From: Pelodera strongyloides
Taxonomy: Eukaryota; Nematoda; Chromadorea; Rhabditida; Rhabditidae
Direction of reading: 5' to 3'
DNA: 64,000 nucleotides
NCBI GenBank assembly: GCA_036852015.1
Contig: JAANDG010001196.1
Location: forward strand, 162,395 to 226,394
Program-made: the position numbers and the translations under genes
Part shown: one piece after another, positions 1 through 11,893 of the stretch
Position numbering within the stretch: the stretch's first letter is position 1
Layout: every line of letters starts with the position of its first letter
The notes under the pieces: model-generated
What the model was told of the DNA's origin: nothing
Database searches by the model: none
Seen by the model: only the letters and a program-made list of their open reading frames with translations

Positions 1-415
1 AGATACATCAGAAATGCCTTCTCAATGTTGCCCTCGGCCGCGTACTTGGACGCCATCACGTACATGTCATCGAGACACTTGAAGTATCTAAAAAAAGCCA
101 TTCTAAATTCTAACTACCACTCTAGTTATCTTGTACTTCCACAAACTTCAAGTACTATCGCAATCAGCTAGTTTCAAGTTTCAAGTATACATATAGCCTT
201 CCTTTTGTTCAATCAAGTACTACCGTTACCGTACCTACTCCTACAGAATTCAGAATACCGATTCCCTACCTCTCCACCGGCACGTCCGGGGTCACGATGG
301 CCGATTTAGCCGAGCAGATCAATAATTTCATCCTTTCATCCGGATTCCCAATAATCTCAGTCAAGTTATCGGGCAGTATTTTGCCGTCCTGTTGCGTAAT
401 GTTCGAAGGACTCAT
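1..415 (-). CDS. STAMBP/USP8-type N-terminal (dimerisation) domain protein, 5' part only
   Basis: Two exons are visible, 270-415 (start codon at 415) and 1-87, and the gene continues off the left edge. The first gives 48 codons beginning MSPSNITQQDGKILPDNL; a GT donor follows at 269-268 and the next exon restores the frame by completing an Arg codon. The joined product reads VERYFKCLDDMYVMASKY, then AAEGNIEKAFLMY. This matches the USP8_dimer helical region found at the N-terminus of the deubiquitinases STAMBP/AMSH and USP8, where RYF...MAS.Y..EGNIE.AF..Y is typical. Those enzymes act on ubiquitinated cargo at endosomes. The catalytic part (JAMM or USP) lies outside the window, so which enzyme type this is cannot be decided. 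The start is chosen because the ATG lies directly after a TTTTCAG acceptor. Confidence 0.75.
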
Positions 416-424
416 CTGAAAATT
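416..424 (-). promoter_or_regulatory. Splice acceptor immediately before ATG (probable trans-splice site)
   Basis: On the minus strand AAATTTTCAG abuts the ATG at 415. No upstream coding exon with matching phase was found nearby. In nematodes this arrangement usually marks spliced-leader addition. An ordinary 5' UTR intron is the alternative. Confidence 0.5.
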
Positions 425-3142
425 TAACATAATTACATACTAAAACACGTGAAAGGTCGGTAAACATTAATTATAGCGCATTGATGACAGGTTAGGTTCG
501 CTTCAAGCGGCAAGGAAATTACAGAGTTTGCTCGTTTGTTGTGGCATGGAAAGAAAACCGCAGATATGATGACAGCAAGACTGAAATTTAACGAAACATG
601 TGATGGGCAGGAGAGGCATCAAAATACGATCCGAGCCAAAGCCAAGTGGCAAACCGAATGACTTTTTTTAATTTAATCATACAGGCGCGGCAAGCATTTG
701 TTTGCTGCTGTCCAGCGTGTACGAGTCGAGAGAAGAACACAGCCACACTCTGCACTTTGATATTTTCTATCCAATTCCAATGGGCATATTGCCCAGCGGC
801 CCAGTCACATCATAATTCATAATTTTTCAAGTTGCGAGTTTGAGAGAGATTTGAACGACCCACCCCCACCCATATAAACTGGGTGTAAAAACACAAAGTG
901 CAAATTTTAAAACGCAGCTATCTAATCAGCGCTGTAAACTCCGCCATTTCTTTTATACTATCTAAGGTCGTAAAGCTTTGCACTTTAATGGTCACCGTGG
1001 CTGTGGCACGGCACGCAAACAATCAAAAAAACCAAGTGCAAGATCAGAATCAGAACTCCAACTGAAACCTGGAAGTGAATAGTGAACACGCTAACCGCAT
1101 TAGAAAATCTCTAAAGATAGAATAAGATAGTTGTGGGCAATTTACAAATTGCCTGCCAGTTACTTGTAATTAAGAGATTAAAAAGTAGAGATGGTCAAAG
1201 ACCAACCACGGTCAGAACACAATAATAACAGAAGTGAGGTACAGGAACTGTCACGGAAGGAAAAGCAATGAAATTGGCCAAAAAAGAAACAAGAACATAA
1301 TTAATAGAAATTGCTTGCGCTGGCCCTGGCCAAACAAATTGTTGTCGGTCCGGCTGGTAATACGATAAAGGAACACGGATTCACTGTTCTATATTCTATG
1401 GACATGACTGGGCAACCGGCTTACGGCTTGATAAACTATAGGCTCTAGGGCCCTAGGAAGTTAGCTATTAACAAAAAAAAATACAACCGTTTTTCATAAC
1501 TGACGTTCATTTAGTCTTTAACGGCCTTTTCGCTCTTTCCACAGTCATAATCTGCGGTTGGGGTTGACTCCGAGCACTGATTAGAGTAAAACACGGGCCA
1601 CGGCAATCAAATCTCAAGTCTCAAATAATCATTAGCGAACACCTAACACACAGAAAAGCTAGCCAGAACGGAATGAGCAAAGACAAAGAGGTTCATCGTC
1701 CGTATAAATGTTAGTCCAGATTACTACCACTACCATTGCGGGGGCTCACATTACATTCACGAACGTTGTTTCCAAAATTCCAACCAAAAACCATACTGGT
1801 ATTGTGAAAAAAAGAACCCGGAAGTTGGAAGAAAAAATCTTTGACCCCAAACATCTACATCGAGACGTGTTGATACATGATACCATACTAAACATAATAG
1901 TCGCAATAGAAAAAGTTGAAACTAAAGGTTCATCACACCATTCCCGACCTCAAACCTCAAATTAGGAGTACTTACGTACTTACAAAGTGCAAGGTGCAAA
2001 CTTAGCTACTAAGGGTCCTACGTTAAAAGCACACTAACGATAACGGGAAGAGTGTAAGAAAAACCAACATATTTCGGAATTTAAGAATTTAAGATCAATA
2101 GGTCAAGTTGCACAAAGCTGATGCCAAGTGAACGTCCTTACGTTCTAAATGAAAAGTTCAAACTGAGACTCGGGACAGCTGGCTGCTCTCCTCCCATGCG
2201 CCCGAGAAAGCACCAAACACACATACTACACACAAGAGAGGAAGACAGCTGCTGAAATAGGGGCGGGCACTCGAGCACAAAAAGAAGCAGGGGAAATTTC
2301 CAATGCGTTGCGTCAGAAACCGCCTTCACGGTGCTTCGGTCAACTTACAGGGAAAACCCTCGTTCCTTACTAATAATTCTACATTAAGCACCTAATATAG
2401 GCAATCTGCTAGAAAAGCATAATGAAAAATATCGGAAATTGAAATCGGAGGCAGGAGAGAAAAAGTCACTCGCCGATTGACCCACTAGTCATGAAGTTGT
2501 AAAGATGAGTTGATTTGAGATCGGCCAAGGAAATTTGGTACGTACTTTAGTATGGTACTTAGGCGTTTTCATTTCGTTTACGCATCTCGCGACTCAACAC
2601 CCAAACGGATGCGCACTAAGGACGGGACGACGCGTTCGGGATGTATTCTACGACCGAAAAGCCGAAAACGAAATCGGCAAAATTCACTTTCGGGATGGAT
2701 GGCAAGCATTTCATGCATTAGCATTCGCGAAAACGCAAACTGTATGCATAGGCTTATGAAGAAATGTAAAACTTGCGGCGCGAAAGAGATTACAAGCTAA
2801 TTCATACGGTATGAGTTTTCGCTAATATTAATGTTTCCGGGATGGAAATTTTTTTGCGGATTTCGCATCCCGAACGCGCTCTAACCACCTCCTCCACGAC
2901 ATGAGCAGGTACCATAGTGTGAATTATGAGAAGTACACAACATTACAATACACATCACCACAAAAGAAAGTCTACTACATCTACACCATACACCTACACC
3001 ACGCATACTATCATTTGGTATACTTTGCAGGAATGGTAGCGCAGTCCACAACCACGTAGCAGGGCAACTGGGCAACAACAACACGTACATAACTGAACTG
3101 AGCACTGGAACAATAAAAGAAAATGAAAAGTAAAGAACAAAC
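425..3142. other. No gene recognised
   Basis: About 2.7 kb of AT-rich sequence with only short chance reading frames. No exon with good splice signals, RNA gene or repeat family could be supported. It may hold 5' sequence of the gene to its left or a long intron. Confidence 0.5.
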
Positions 3143-3352
3143 CCAATGCGACACAAACTGTCTCTGTCGTTCCTCCTCTTCTGCTGCTGCTTTCTGACGT
3201 GCAGCGCTGTCCTCATGGGTCTGACAGTAAGCCAGCCATGTTGTCAGAAGTTCTGTCGGAATCATATGCAAATTCGGATTGGCCATTCTTGGAAGTTTAT
3301 CAGGTTGTTGGCCACCGTAGATGAAGTCAGCTACTAGTGACCGTCGGGGAAT
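3143..3352 (-). CDS. Internal coding exon of an unrecognised protein
   Basis: A 210-nt exon (70 codons, phase 0 at both ends) is bounded by a CTTTCCGCAG acceptor and a GG|GTTTGT donor. It begins IPRRSLVADFIYGGQQPDKL, continues through a mixed segment with MANPNLHMIPTELLTTWLAY, and ends in a charged helix containing AAAEEEERQRQ. The composition is clearly protein-like and differs from surrounding noise, but I do not recognise the family. No partner exons could be linked with confidence. It is on the same strand as the deubiquitinase-like gene 2.7 kb downstream. Phase would allow joining, but the start at 415 looks independent. An A-family short element lies 70 bases upstream. Confidence 0.55.
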
Positions 3353-3422
3353 CTGCGGAAAGAAGAATATAAACAAACACAACCACGACCACCATTCAGG
3401 ATACAACAAAAACATAGCAACG

Positions 3423-3618
3423 TTAAAGCGAAATACCGGCAGGTTTTTGGAACGCATCTTGGACAACTGAATTCTGACATATTTATGCTAATTTGCTCGA
3501 ATTTAGCTCACTTTTTTATTCTAATTTATGTTGCTCGAATTTAGCTCATTTGCATAAGCTATATACGAATGCCCTTGTACACTATGTGTTTCAAAAACCG
3601 GCCGGTATTTCGCTTTAA
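3423..3618. mobile_element. A-family MITE-like inverted repeat
   Basis: The element starts TTAAAGCGAAATACCGGCAGG and ends with the inverted form CCGGCCGGTATTTCGCTTTAA. The arms extend inward through TTTTTGGAACGCATC and the centre is AT-rich with repeats of GCTCGAATTTAGCTCA. There is no coding potential. Confidence 0.85.
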
Positions 3619-6600
3619 ATTAAGACTGTGATGTTCTTTTTGCTGCGGTATTCAGGTATTCTAATTCTGGGTTAGGAAACTGCTGCTCGATAGGTAAGTT
3701 ACAGTACATACACTTATCTGTATGTACATTGTAACTTACCCATACATCAGCATGATATCTAACCCAAGATTTAGGAAGCATCAGCAAAACAAAGAAGATC
3801 ACAAGGTAAGTCCACCACGATAACATTCATTGCCATAAAAAAATAAAGGTGCTCATGCATTTAGAGGGACACTGACGACGGAACATCACTTTCAAAAAAG
3901 AAAATGTGCAATGCAAGACATGATAATAGCATCACGACGGTGTTCCCGAAGAGCTTTAACTACCAAACTTAACCAGAAAAAAAAACATTCAAATCAAGCC
4001 AACCAAACACTGTAATTTAGAAGTCATCAGCCTTGGAATGTTGAAGGAAAAGAAATCTCCAATCTTCAAAACAAAAATCGTAATCAAGCTGAATACAAGA
4101 TAAGAAGGAGAATTGGAACATTTCTGCGAAAAATGGCCTGCGCGGCATTTCTTTTTGGTGATAAACGACAAAACGACACTTATTTTATCGACGATTGATC
4201 ACCGCTGTTTTAAAAGACTTAAAATAACAATTAAGCTATTAATTACAATGCTCCGTATGAGACATTATTAGGTTTCGATGATTTTATAGCCTTCCGGAAA
4301 GGAGTAAAGAAATCTACCGATACCGAGCCCATTATTGTTATTGCTGTGGAAAGGATAAAAGTGGGTTTCGAAGTTTAGAATTGCCCAGGACATAACTTAT
4401 AATTTCCTCTATAATACACATTTGTTGATGAAGAAAAATTAAAATGAGAACAAATTGCTCTGGCAAGAAGTATAGAAATAATAAGAAAGTAATCCAAAAG
4501 TTGCATCGTTGCATGACAAAACATATAACTACTTAATTCGCACATACAATCAATCAGGTATCAATTAACCCTGAACCCAACCAAGCACCATCGAACAAAG
4601 TGCGCAAGGGTTCTAGGGCTAGCGTCGTACTTCTGCAATTGCAATCCGCAAGGGAGAGGGGGTGGAGGGGAGATTTTTTAGATCGTTGTTCTTTCCAACG
4701 ATGTTTTTGACTTACTTGACAAGCTGTTTTTTTACGACGAGACTGAAGAACAAACCCCTCGGTCTTCAGTCACGCGTGTCTGGCTGGGCTATGGGGGTTT
4801 CCCCATCGGGTGACTTTGAGCGTATGTGATGTGGCATTGGCATGTGGCTAACTACGTACCAAAGTCATAAGTGCGTACCAAAGTAATTTCCTGTATTCTA
4901 ACTCGGAGCGACTGACTGCAAAGCGCGGATGTTTCCAAAGGGCCGGTTGGCCAAATGAAAACGTCCGCGTCCGCGCGTAAAACAGGAATGGGAACCGGTC
5001 ACGTTGGAGAAGCATCATCAATTTCAATACCCCGGAAGTTCTAAAGTCAGTCAATTAGAATTGTATAGGTCATAGCGCTCTGAATAAAGAACTCTCACAG
5101 TCTCACACAAGTGGCTAGACTCTAAACTGCATAAGTGTTGTGTCTGGTGTTGTTGTTGTGGCAGTTGTGTGCTAGCGCCGAGCGCGACTGTTAGGGGGGA
5201 GGGGGGCAGATTGTCGGTGAGAGATGAAGCAAAAGCTAGAAACGGAAAAGAAAACTGATATCCGCTTTAAAACTATGCATGTGTGCATGGATCCTCAGTT
5301 CGTGTCTAGACAAGATAAAAGTAAGTGTATGTCGTGCAAACTGCAAAACCCGTAAACAACCCCCGATTGCAGCTAAAAGGAGATCAAGGCTCGTCTGGCT
5401 CGTAAATAACACCATGACATATCTGACTCTTGAGCGATGATACTGTCTGAACAATGAAAAGCAAGGCCGTTTTCGGAAACACAATACAACCGAATTAACT
5501 AAACCCCCAGCGCAAGTAGAGAAACAAGGTTTATTTATGTGGTTTTATGAAAAAGGATTTATGGCCTTGCGCGGCATCTTGAAAAGGATAGAATTTAGGA
5601 ATTACCTAATTCAAGGTAAACAATTAATCAATATCGATCACGCAAGCAAGAATCACGCAAAAATTATGGGAACTCGAACTCTTTGAAAAAAGTTGCATGC
5701 ACCTCCCCATAATCGCACCTCGATCTGTCACGTAGGCAAGCACATGAAAGAAGAAGTCAGTCATGTTCCAGGGGTTGGGTTCGCGTAGAAACAAGAGTCT
5801 ATGGAGACTGATTCAAATGCTGGAAAAGAGAAAGGATGCTGCTTCATGCATTGCACGTATAACTGAGCAGAGTTTTAACAATACAGATTATAACCAAAAC
5901 AAGTTATTTACATGACAAAAGCAGACCATATCAAATCTGAAAAATTGACACGATTTCCGCAAAGTGCATGCACTTTTGTTTGAAAATTTATCGCTGTTTA
6001 CGGTAAACAGCTGCGATATAAACTGCACGGGCGATCCTGGGACGCAAGAACAGACGGAAGACTAAAATACATGCGTTCTTATTTAATTCTTATTTGTCTA
6101 GCTAACAATCCGTCCGTGGGTATTTTAAGGAATATTAATAAAATTGATGTTCTACACCGTTAACGTCGATTGGGTGGAAAAGTAGAGTCGCTGAAAGTCC
6201 TCATCATGGAAATTGTTTATTCACGCTAAACTTATGCCATAAAATGGCAAGATACTCCGTGCCTTGTCCCTTGCAGTAAATATAACGAAGGATACTACCC
6301 CCTTCCTACACTCGCCATTTGATTTGTTTACCTCCTCGCGTTTATAACGCTACCCCAGCATTTTACTACCAGAACTAGCTGCTCCGGAAATACTTGCAAT
6401 ACAGTAGTTGTTCCAGTCTTACTTTAGTTACTATGGGTGACTACATAACATACGGTATATCACACATTTCTTTTCTGATCCCTGTTTCTGGCAATCCCTC
6501 TTGGTTATAACACAACAGAAGCTGATGCTGATAACGAATCCAATCACAGAGAAAGATAGAGAGCGAGAGCAGCTGCCTCCTACTATCGTAAAAACTGAAT

Positions 6601-7649
6601 GAAAAAATGCACTTTCCACGTACACACACCAAAAAAAGAGCAAAACACACAGCGTAGTGATAGTGATCGTGTTATTATTTTTCCATAGGAAAGAGACGCA
6701 CAAACCACAATATTCTTTCAAAATTCCTACTGTTTTTGGACACCGTGTTACCACTGTTACTTTGCTCACGAGCGCATGTTTACCAAAACAGAAAACACAA
6801 AAAGTGGAGTTTGGCACGGAAAAATTTGCAGAATAGTTACACTACGGAACATTAGGACGATCTGTAAGTAATGAAACATGATAATTGGCATTATCTGCAC
6901 TTTTTCGTTTTTCTTCTTTGGACGAGATCTTGGTAGGGCACTACGAAATTCACCCCGATCATCTCAATGATGAAAGATGGCGTGTACGCGGCATCAATGT
7001 GGCGCCGCATTGGCGGACAAGCTTGTTCTTTTTGAAAATAAGGAATATATTCGATTCTACGATATTCAGAAGAATCATACGGAGAGATGAAAATAAGGGT
7101 ATTTTGAAATGGGCAAAGGGTAAAATCTTCGACATGATCATGTAAAACGACAGGGGAGATTTCATAATATCAACAACTATAGTAAACCTCAGTTACTGTA
7201 TCTATGTTGAATAAAAAAAGTTCATATTTGCATAAATATGTTTACGAGAAGGACGAAAGCACAAAGAAACCGTGGATCAGAACACTGTTCAGATTTTCAA
7301 TAGTGAATACAATTTTTTTTTGCCGAAAACCTTCTGATAGCTTATCAGGAGCGCTGTCTTAACGTGGTATCGCACAACCTTTTTTATTTATGGTTGTCCG
7401 AGAGAAGTCATGGGATATGTTTATGACTTAACAACTTGGAAACCTCTTCCTCTTTCTACTTTTTACTGAACGATTACATGGTAGACTAGGAGAAACGTCA
7501 TGGTCTCATCCACTGATAACCGATACGCTACTCGCTACGGTATAGCAATGCAATACACCTGGGACTTCTCGAACATTAGGAATAGACCGCATACATACCA
7601 GAACACCCATCACGGCTACAAAGGGATCAGGAATGCTACAAAAAAGTAA
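3619..7649. other. No gene recognised
   Basis: About 4 kb without a supportable exon. It includes a small hairpin at about 3690-3740 (GTAAGTTACA arms) and the palindrome GCTGTTTACGGTAAACAGC at about 5993-6011. Open frames such as those at 3620-3826 and 6431-6817 lack splice context and look like chance. Confidence 0.5.
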
Positions 7650-8060
7650 TCAAGCTACAACGTGAAATTTGGCATACCAACGAGAAACTTGGCGTGCAAG
7701 CCCTGCAAGCGGCGTGAGATCAGCGAGCATAATTGTATGCCAGAACCATTCCGCATGCATTTTACACCCCCATTTTGCCAAGTGAATTTTGCATGGGTTC
7801 TCACGCGACGTGCACGCGCCGTGTAAGTCAAATTTCGTCAGCACTGACGAAAGTTGCGTGCAAGCGGCAACCTTACGGCGTGCAAAGTCCATTTGGTAAC
7901 GTGGTGGCGTGCAAAATAAAGCGGAATGGGAATCGCGGTAACCTTACTTCTTCACGGCGTGCAAGCGGAAACCTTACGGCGGGCATCTTGCACGCCGGGA
8001 CCAAACGGCCTGCTACTTTTTTCCGCGCCGTAACGTTGCCAATTTTCACGTTGTGAAGAG
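7650..8060. repeat. GC-rich segment with scattered GGCGTGCAAG motifs
   Basis: Variants of GGCGTGCAAGC(GG) and ACCTTACGGCGTGCAA recur at irregular spacing in both orientations, in contrast to AT-rich flanks. Similar wording (CATCTTGCACGCGACC) recurs at about 60955. This is probably a degenerate non-autonomous element. Overlapping open frames on both strands follow from the low stop density. Confidence 0.45.
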
Positions 8061-8815
8061 CGACGCATTTACGGCACACAAGCGGTGTGGAAAAAAGTGG
8101 CACGCCAAAACACTTCATTCTCTTGGGAAAATCAAAAACAGTACTTATAAAACAATAATTGCATATTATCATTCCACAATTATCCCCGCGTGGGTTTGCA
8201 CGTCGGTGGCAGCTGATCTGACAATTAACTTCACACTCAGTGTGCTTATTGTTAGAGATAATAATAGCGGTTTATTGGTTAACAACCAATTAACAGCCAT
8301 AGCATAATATAGCCATAGCATTTTCGCATGACATCCTACCCTTCCTTGATGTAGTCATTATATTTCCTACGATTCTTAGTTTTATGTTAGGCAAAGTATT
8401 TCCCAAAGTAAATGCATATTCATAGGAGGTTCCGTGACCGTGACTCATTGGTCGTTCGCATACGATTTTCGGAGCCGACTCGTCTGCCTTTTAGTATAAT
8501 GAATGCAAATTTATTTTCGCCAGTTGCTCTTCCCCAACCAAGATGCAGATATCACGTGAATGATGATGATTAAGAAAAAGAGGAATAATAATTATTATAA
8601 ATTTATGACCCATAGATAGATATTCATTCTATGTCAGTAAGATAATAGAATACATACGATCCTGAACACCAATAATATCAAAGTGCACATGCAAATGTGG
8701 AGCGGCACTGAATGGCACCAAACAAACGGGACCAACAAGATGTCAACAACAAAAAGACTTCCTATATTGTCGAATAAAAGGGATGAAATTGAAATATGTT
8801 TGTTTTTATCAATGT
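8061..8815. other. No gene recognised
   Basis: AT-rich spacer between the GC-rich segment and an A-family element. Only short open frames are present and none has credible splice sites. Confidence 0.4.
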
Positions 8816-8999
8816 TTAAAGCGAAATACTGGCTGTTCTTGAAACGCATCGCGTACGACTGCTTTATTTATGCATCATATGCAAATGGGCATATATTAGA
8901 ATAAAAAATAGACCCCAATTAGACCCCACATAGCATAATAGCATAAGAATGCAGACATTTGAGATGCGTTTCAAATACCGGCTGGTATTTCGCTTTAAA
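8816..8999. mobile_element. A-family MITE-like inverted repeat
   Basis: Ends are TTTAAAGCGAAATACTGGC and the inverted GCTGGTATTTCGCTTTAAA. Inner arms carry TTGAAACGCATC and GATGCGTTTCAAA. The central part resembles the copy at 39121-39304 (ATAGACCCCAATTAGACCCC). Confidence 0.85.
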
Positions 9000-9462
9000 G
9001 GGTCAGGCTCACGCAACAATATGAGGTCTTAGCAATATGTTGGTTTCTCGTGAGCGCGAACTTTTGAAGTTCTTATGCGAAAATTTGTGACTATTATAAG
9101 AAGTGAAGAGCTAGAGTATAGGATGAGTCGGATGCCATAGCAATGAGTGTTTAAAACACAAGCGAGTGGGTGTTAAGTGAAATCTCCGCTATCACTTAAC
9201 ACCGATGACATTAATCATTTTCGTTTTAGAGAGATCTATCAACGAAGTGCGTGGTAGTGAGACGACAGTTGTCTGTCGTACGGCCCACGGCCATTGACCC
9301 TTGGGCCTTGGGTCCTTAACCTTAGCCTTGCTTTAGTCCTGCCATTTCTCTAAAGATTTTGCTGCAATTTTCAGATATTCGACGAAAAACCAAGGAAAAG
9401 CAATTGTGTTACACTAACCACGCGCCAGACAGTACACTGAAAATTAGAGAAAAAGTTATTAA
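9000..9462. other. No gene recognised
   Basis: Possible acceptors on the minus strand (AATTTTCAG near 9437, GAAAATTGCAG near 9366) suggest more 3' exons of the small gene to the right. The open segments after them were not convincing. Confidence 0.3.
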
Positions 9463-10187
9463 TTACACCATTCTGGTTTCTAAGTAAACAAAGTTGAAGC
9501 CGAAGTATCTCTGGAACTCGTCGTCAACTTTGCTCAGAGACATTGGGAAACCAGTCAAACCAGTGATGAGATTTGAAGCATAAGGTATAAAGCATACATT
9601 TAATCGTTGATCAAAGCACATGCATTTGGTATACATACTATTACGTATATATCGGCCAAAGTCAAATCAAAGAAGCATTAGTCGTTTCAAGCAAGTGGAA
9701 CGTTAGCTCTATGTTAAGTTAAGCAAATACCGCGTAGTCCGCAGCAATGTCTACCCATATGAATCCTGATTATATTGCTGCAAGCGTTATCATAAAACTT
9801 ACATTTTTGAGGCATTCCATGGCTGCTTGGCTGAGGTTCTCAAGATCAAATTGCTGAAAAGGAGAATATTTGTAAAAATAAAGAATGCAATAGTGTTTTC
9901 CACTCCTTTCTCGGGTAAGCTAATTACAGCGCGAATTTTTGGTGGCGGCGCATGAACTCGTAGCGCAACCGTTGTTTTCCTCTTTGGAGAATCGTGAGGC
10001 TCAAACCAGAGGTATTAGGTGAAAGTCAGGATATACAAGATTATTCTTATTATACTCAATTTAGCCGAACTAGCTTTTCCGTATCATACACATCGACAGC
10101 AAATTCCTCATAAAATTGTAAACTTACGCTGAGAAATGCATGATAGCGTTCGCGAATACTACCGGTACCGTATTGAAACGACTGCAT
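9463..10187 (-). CDS. Possible small gene, three short exons, function unknown
   Basis: Exons 10128-10187 (20 codons, MQSFQYGTGSIRERYHAFLS) and 9803-9853 (17 codons, QFDLENLSQAAMECLKN) are both phase 0, each followed by a strong GTAAGTTT donor; the second has a CTTTTCAG acceptor. A third exon is less certain. The phase-compatible choice is 9463-9510, using acceptor GAGTTCCAG and reading RYFGFNFVYLETRMV then stop. Open sequence continues upstream of that acceptor (MSLSKVDDEFQ), so the real boundary may differ. The predicted product is about 52 residues, soluble and helical, of no family I recognise. It shares strand with the Nup62 gene 4.4 kb upstream, so co-transcription is possible but unproven. 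Confidence 0.35.
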
Positions 10188-10706
10188 TTCCGTAGAATCT
10201 TCTGCCGCTGTGTTCAGTGAAACGAATACGGTTTCTTGTGTTTACTCGATCCCAAAAATCCCTAAAAAAATATCAGCGACTAAAAAAGATTATCCGCTTA
10301 AAAACTCCAACAAAACTCATAACACGACTTTTTTCACTGCCATTTATTTCGAGAATTAATAATTAATAACTCGGGAAATGCCCTAGGCTATTGAAAAAGT
10401 AGGATTAGTAGATTAATAATTGAAAGAGAAGTGAAAACACGAAGCACACATTGGATTAGTGGCTAGATTTGCTTTCCTTTCAACAACAAAACACTGAACA
10501 CACAGGGTTCAAACTTCAAACTCAACTCTCTCTCAGGCTAAATATAGAACACAACAAAATAGCAGTTATCACATGCTTTAGGGAAAACCTGCAGCTAGAC
10601 ACACCCATATTTGGGTAATACGTTTAACGACTATAAGATTGTATAAGATGAATTACACAGGGGCAAACGGAAGCAAAACACAACATCGTTGAAACTGCAA
10701 AGCACA

Positions 10707-10886
10707 TTTAAAGCGAAATACTGGACGGTTTTTGAAACGCATCGTGGATAACTGAATGTCTACGTAGTTGTTCTAATTTGTTCGAATTTAGCTCGATTTT
10801 TATTCTAACTTATTTTTCTTTGCATAAGCAGCATAAGAATGATGTTCAACTCTGTGTTTCAAAAACCGGCCGGTATTACGCTTTAA
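10707..10886. mobile_element. A-family MITE-like inverted repeat
   Basis: Ends are TTTAAAGCGAAATACTGGAC and the inverted CCGGCCGGTATTACGCTTTAA. Internal arms contain TTTGAAACGCATCGTGG-type sequence and GTGTTTCAAAAACC. Confidence 0.85.
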
Positions 10887-11249
10887 ATGTGTGCATTTAC
10901 CAAGTTATTAGTAGAATAATTCTAATAATAATAATACAGAGGCTCGCACATAACTAAAAGTTAAAAGTTAAAATGGTCCAATGCAACCCAAGCCATATTG
11001 GGCTCTTCAGTAATGAACACTCAAGCCCCGCCCATCTTTTTTGCTTTCGGATATGAGCCATTTACATAATAAATTCCGCGTGGTGCGATTGTACTACCAG
11101 TAGCGTTCAGAACACAAAACACAATCATTTTGTTTTCGCGTAGCATATTTTCTTATCTAGTGCTAGATATTTGCACTTTTACACGGGACACGTATGACAG
11201 CTGATGGTCGTACGTCTAGCATTTATATCTGTAATTTAGGAAAGCAGAT

Positions 11250-11720
11250 GATTATGTACCAGTGTACCCACGGATAAGCTTACTAATAACAAGACGAAAC
11301 TCAAGAGTTGCGCGCAACAGATTGGAGGTGTTTCCCGCAAAAGAAGTTGGTGAGCGTGGAAAATGTTTTTTTTTACCGACTCTGGTTGCCGTTTTGGTGC
11401 GGAAAACACCCCCAAACTGTTGCGAGAAACATCCCCAAAACGTTGCCGAAAAGGTGCGGGAAAGGTGCGGAAATGGTGCGGGGCGCAACTTGCGCGCCTT
11501 ACTAAGAATGCGGAAATGGTGTGCGGCGCAACTTGCGCGCTGGACTAAGAAAAGTGTTCGCAACGGATCGGCGCGCATTTTGCGCCCCATTTCTATTCGG
11601 CGCACATTTTGTTTCTCATTTCGTTGCGCGCCTTTTGTGTCCCCGAAATGGTGGGGCGTGCAACTCATCGGCTCTCCGTGTAGGGACGAATTCTCCCAAC
11701 CGGGAAGGCTCCCATTATTC
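11250..11720. repeat. GC-rich degenerate element rich in GCGCAACTTGCGCGC
   Basis: Repeats of GGGCGCAACTTGCGCGCC and GGAAATGGTGCG recur in about 450 bases. The right end (GAATTCTCCCAACCGGGAAGG) is the inverted relative of GGGAGCCTCCCCGGTTGGGA at about 61048, so the two are copies of one family. Long open frames on several strands here reflect GC content, not a gene. Confidence 0.5.
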
Positions 11721-11729
11721 ATCAATGCG

Positions 11730-11893
11730 GAAGCGAAATGCTAGCCCCTTTGGAAAATTTGCATACGAAATCCTATGTATCCTATGCTAATTTTGTACTA
11801 TCGTCCACGGCAATCGTACAAAATTAGCATAGGATACATAGGATTTGCTTATCATATGCAAATTTTCCAAAGAGGCTAGCATTTCGCTTTAAA
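11730..11893. mobile_element. Palindromic element, same family as 40299-40466
   Basis: Arms read AAGCGAAATGCTAGCCCCTT and the inverted AAAGAGGCTAGCATTTCGCTT. Each arm continues through AAATCCTATGTATCCTATGC. Compared with the copy at 40299, the left arm has small deletions. The terminal GCGAAATGCTAG suggests a link to the A family. Confidence 0.8.

Noticed and set aside
6431..6817. 128-codon open frame on the minus strand
   Set aside because: Composition is low-complexity Phe/Cys/Ser from AT-rich antisense sequence; no splice signals, domain or start context.
11252..11790. Several overlapping open frames of 60-160 codons on both strands
   Set aside because: They arise from a GC-rich repeat with few stop codons; frames on opposite strands are equally open and no protein family is evident.
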